NCBI GenBank assembly: GCA_020849895.1
Contig: JADZFN010000021.1
Coordinates: forward strand, 1-64,000
DNA length: 64,000 nucleotides
DNA from: Verrucomicrobiia bacterium
GTDB taxonomy: Bacteria > Verrucomicrobiota > Verrucomicrobiia > JABWAM01
Reading direction: 5' to 3'
Shown here: in pieces, positions 61,609-64,000 of the stretch
How positions within the stretch are numbered: the first letter of the stretch is position 1
Layout of the letters: every line of letters begins with the position of its first letter
Made by a program: the position numbers and the translations under genes
Notes under the pieces: generated by a model
What the model was told of the DNA's origin: nothing
Databases searched by the model: none
The model's input: the letters and a program-made list of their open reading frames with translations, nothing else

Positions 61609-64000
61609 TTGAACCCTTCCTTCCTGCATCCTCCCGCGGACGCGACCGGCAAGCGCTACTGGCGCAGTCTGGAAGAGACCGCCGACACGCCCGAATTCCG
61701 CGAATGGCTTGAACGCGAGTTCCCCGAAGGCGCTTCCGAGCTGGAGATGGACGGGATGTCGCGCCGCAACTTCCTGCGGGTCATGAGCGCCTCGCTCGCG
61801 CTGGCTGGGATCGGATTGAGCGGATGCCGCCGTCCCGAAGCGCACCTCGTGCCCTATACGAAGACGCCCGAATGGCTCGTGCCGGGACGCAACCTGCGCT
61901 ACGCGACCTTCATGCCGCGCCGCCGCGGAGGGATGCCGCTCCACGTGACGACCTACAACGGGCGCCCCACGAAGATCGAAGGGAACCCCTTGCATCCGTG
62001 CAGCGGCGGAGCGACGGACACCTTCGCGCAGGCTTCGGTGCTGGAGCTGTACGATCCCGAACGCTCGCGCGCCTATGTGAAGAACGGCGCCGCTTCGTCG
62101 GAAGCGGCCTTCTTCGCCGAGATCGAGCGGCTGCGCGCCGATTGGGCGGCGGACCGGGGGCGTACGCTCGCGTTCCTCGTGGACGGCACGGATTCCCCCA
62201 CGCGCGAGCGGCTGCGTCGCCTCCTCCAGGCGAAATACCCCGAGGCGGTCTGGTGCGTCGAGGAGCCTCTCTCGCCCGGACACGACGTAGCCGCTTGCGA
62301 AATCGCCTACGGCCCCGGTTTAATCCCCGCGTTCCAGTTCGACAAGGCGGCGGTGGTGCTTTCGCTCGACTGCGATTTCCTTGGCAACGAGGACGAAGGC
62401 GGGCTTGCCGCGGTGCGCGCGTTCACGGGGGGACGCAAGGTGGAAAAACCTGGCGATAAGATGAATCGCCTTTACGCCGTCGAATCGCGCTACACGCTGA
62501 CGGGAGGCATGGCCGACCATCGCCTGCGCATGCCCGCGAACCAGATCGGCGCCGTCGCCTCCGCCCTCGTTCGAGAAATTTCCGGCTTCGCGTCCGGCGG
62601 AAAACCGCCGGTCGAGAGCGGCGCTTCTCCCGCGTGGATTCGCGAGGCGGCACGCGACCTTTGGGACCATCGCAGGCGCGCGCTGGTGGTGGCCGGGCTG
62701 CTCCAGCCTCCGGTGGTCCACGTCCTCGCCGCGATGCTCAACGAGGTGCTTGGGAACACGGGGAACACCGTGAAATTCATCCGTCGCGAGCGCGCGCCGG
62801 CGCCCGGCCTCGCGCAGCTTGCCGCCCGCATCCGCGAGGGGAAAGTGGGGACGCTTTTCATTCTCGGAGGAAATCCGGCGTACAACGCCCCAGCCGACCT
62901 CGGCTGGGAGAAGCTTCAAGGCTCGGTCAAGACCGTGATCCGTTGGGGGCTGCACGAGGACGAGACTTCGGCGCGGAGCGCGTGGCACGTGCCGGCGGCG
63001 CACTACCTCGAGGCGTGGGGCGACGGCCTCGCCCGGGACGGATCGCTCCTCTGCGCCCAGCCGATGATCCTGCCTCTCTGGGGAGGGCTTTCGGAGATCG
63101 AATTGCTGGCGCGGATCGCCGGCCTGCCGCGCCCCGAGGGGCCGGAAGCGGTGCGGACGACCTTCCGCGAACGCGCGGGGAAAGGGTCCGACGCCTTTGC
63201 GTTCGATCAGGCGTGGGAGCGCTTCGTGCACGACGGTTTTCTTGGAGAGAGCGCGGCGGCGTTCGTCGCGCGGCGCGCGGACCTGCGGCGCTGCGCGGAT
63301 TTTGTCGCCGCGCATCCGATGCCGGCGGCCGGCGAGGGAATTGAACTCGTTTTCGCGCCGGACGCGAGCGCTGACGATGGGCGCTGCCTGAACAACGCCT
63401 GGCTGCAGGAAGTCCCCGACCCCGTGACGAAGCTGACGTGGGAGAACGCCGCGCTGGTGAGCCCGGCGACGGCGCGCGCCCTCGGTCTCTCGAGCCGGAA
63501 CGTGAAGGGCGTGCTCAACAGCGACGTCGTCCGGATCGCGCTGGGAGGGCGTTTCGTGGAGGCGCCGGTGCTGGTTGCGCCCGGGCACGCCAATCACTCG
63601 ATCACCCTTCCGCTGGGCTACGGCCGCTGGAAGGTGGGCAAGGTGGGCGAGGGCAGCGGCTTCAACGCCTGGGCGTTGCGCGACGGGACCGCGGGGTTCG
63701 CCCTCGGAGCGCGCGTGGAACGGACTGGGCGCGTCGCGAAGCTCGCCGTCACTCAGGAGCATGGCGCGATGGAGGGGCGCGCGCTCGTCCGCGAGGCGCC
63801 GCTCAAGATTTTCGAGGAGGATCCGGAGTGCGTGGACAAGATGACGGACGAGGCGCACATGCCGCCGCTGCGTTCGGCCTACGAACATCCGAAAATGGAC
63901 GCGCCGCACCAGTGGGCGATGTCCATTGACCTGAATCGCTGCACGGGGTGCAACGCCTGCGTGATCGCCTGCCAGAGCGAAAACAACATCCCGATCGTGG
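61609..64000 (+). CDS. actB: Alternative complex III subunit B (molybdopterin-oxidoreductase-like plus Fe-S domain), incomplete at window edge
   Basis: About 797 residues are visible and the frame stays open to the edge. The start is TTG at 61609; no ATG lies upstream in frame, and the early block GKRYWRSLEE..EFREWLEREFPEGA is the usual ActB N-terminus. SRRNFLRVMSASLALAGIGLSGC is a Tat-type signal with a lipobox-like end. Residues about 85-720 resemble molybdopterin enzymes but without cofactor ligands known in ActB. The iron-sulfur domain begins near 770 with LNRCTGCNACVIACQSENN. ActB passes electrons between clusters and hemes. The rest of the operon (actC onward) lies outside. Confidence 0.9.
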   Translation, partial: MNPSFLHPPADATGKRYWRSLEETADTPEFREWLEREFPEGASELEMDGMSRRNFLRVMSASLALAGIGLSGCRRPEAHLVPYTKTPEWLVPGRNLRYATFMPRRRGGMPLHVTTYNGRPTKIEGNPLHPCSGGATDTFAQASVLELYDPERSRAYVKNGAASSEAAFFAEIERLRADWAADRGRTLAFLVDGTDSPTRERLRRLLQAKYPEAVWCVEEPLSPGHDVAACEIAYGPGLIPAFQFDKAAVVLSLDCDFLGNEDEGGLAAVRAFTGGRKVEKPGDKMNRLYAVESRYTLTGGMADHRLRMPANQIGAVASALVREISGFASGGKPPVESGASPAWIREAARDLWDHRRRALVVAGLLQPPVVHVLAAMLNEVLGNTGNTVKFIRRERAPAPGLAQLAARIREGKVGTLFILGGNPAYNAPADLGWEKLQGSVKTVIRWGLHEDETSARSAWHVPAAHYLEAWGDGLARDGSLLCAQPMILPLWGGLSEIELLARIAGLPRPEGPEAVRTTFRERAGKGSDAFAFDQAWERFVHDGFLGESAAAFVARRADLRRCADFVAAHPMPAAGEGIELVFAPDASADDGRCLNNAWLQEVPDPVTKLTWENAALVSPATARALGLSSRNVKGVLNSDVVRIALGGRFVEAPVLVAPGHANHSITLPLGYGRWKVGKVGEGSGFNAWALRDGTAGFALGARVERTGRVAKLAVTQEHGAMEGRALVREAPLKIFEEDPECVDKMTDEAHMPPLRSAYEHPKMDAPHQWAMSIDLNRCTGCNACVIACQSENNIPIV

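Noticed and set aside
62320-63909. Minus-strand open frame of 529 codons opposite actB
   Set aside because: The plus strand gives a continuous ActB with Tat signal and Fe-S motifs.

Overview
This is a GC-rich bacterial chromosome segment that most likely comes from a member of Verrucomicrobiota. The strongest evidence is a co-oriented block (16.5-25.1 kb) matching the pilus-like locus first described in Akkermansia muciniphila (Amuc_1098 to Amuc_1102): an Amuc_1102-like secreted protein, a PilM-like protein fused to a PilN-like part, Amuc_1100-like and Amuc_1099-like membrane proteins, a TPR-secretin, then an unknown secreted protein and a prepilin. An alternative complex III operon (ActA, ActB) starts at the right edge and suggests a respiring, probably aerobic or facultative, Gram-negative cell. 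An anSME-type maturase and DUF5069 also fit this group.

Region 1 (1 to about 5.5 kb) is the end of an integrated conjugative or mobilizable element. All its genes are on the minus strand: a VirB2/TrbC-like pilin, a histidine-triad relaxase, two small putative DNA-binding accessory proteins, and a regulator or replication-type protein whose winged-helix domain is present three times. Just upstream of the relaxase operon is a 7-bp-arm inverted repeat followed by TATCCTG-C, which matches the IncP/RP4 nic consensus and is a convincing oriT. The chromosomal side is marked by a 5' half of tRNA-Pro broken at the anticodon loop.

Region 2 (5.7-16.3 kb) looks metabolic: an anaerobic sulfatase-maturase-type radical SAM enzyme facing an alkaline-phosphatase-superfamily protein, a short neutral-ceramidase-family protein, a Gfo/Idh/MocA oxidoreductase, a class III aminotransferase, a DeoR regulator, a sodium:solute symporter and a UxaC-like isomerase/amidohydrolase. 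The last four could form a sugar-acid or amino-sugar utilisation set. Region 3 (16.5-26.7 kb) is the pilus-like locus, with a polytopic GT-C-like membrane protein convergent to it.

Region 4 (26.8-50.7 kb) is mostly housekeeping: glnD, an outer membrane barrel, pyrD, DUF971, uppP, smc, a tightly coupled mlaE-mlaF-mlaD-PIN/TRAM-ispD-ispF operon, a glycosyltransferase and a methyltransferase, rmlD, a membrane protein, a SirB1-type protein, a DciA-like protein, ferredoxin, ligA, vanZ-like, pheS and DUF167.

Region 5 (50.8-60.7 kb) holds a LuxE-like acyl-protein synthetase relative, an orphan DNA methyltransferase, a HisF protein fused to a GNAT acetyltransferase, a Cache/HAMP adenylate or guanylate cyclase, RNase PH, a DUF2334 deacetylase, RibD, DUF5069 and an FMN reductase. 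Region 6 (60.8-64 kb) is actA and the start of actB, which runs off the window. Intergenic spaces are short, no CRISPR array or IS element was seen, and no complete RNA gene was found.
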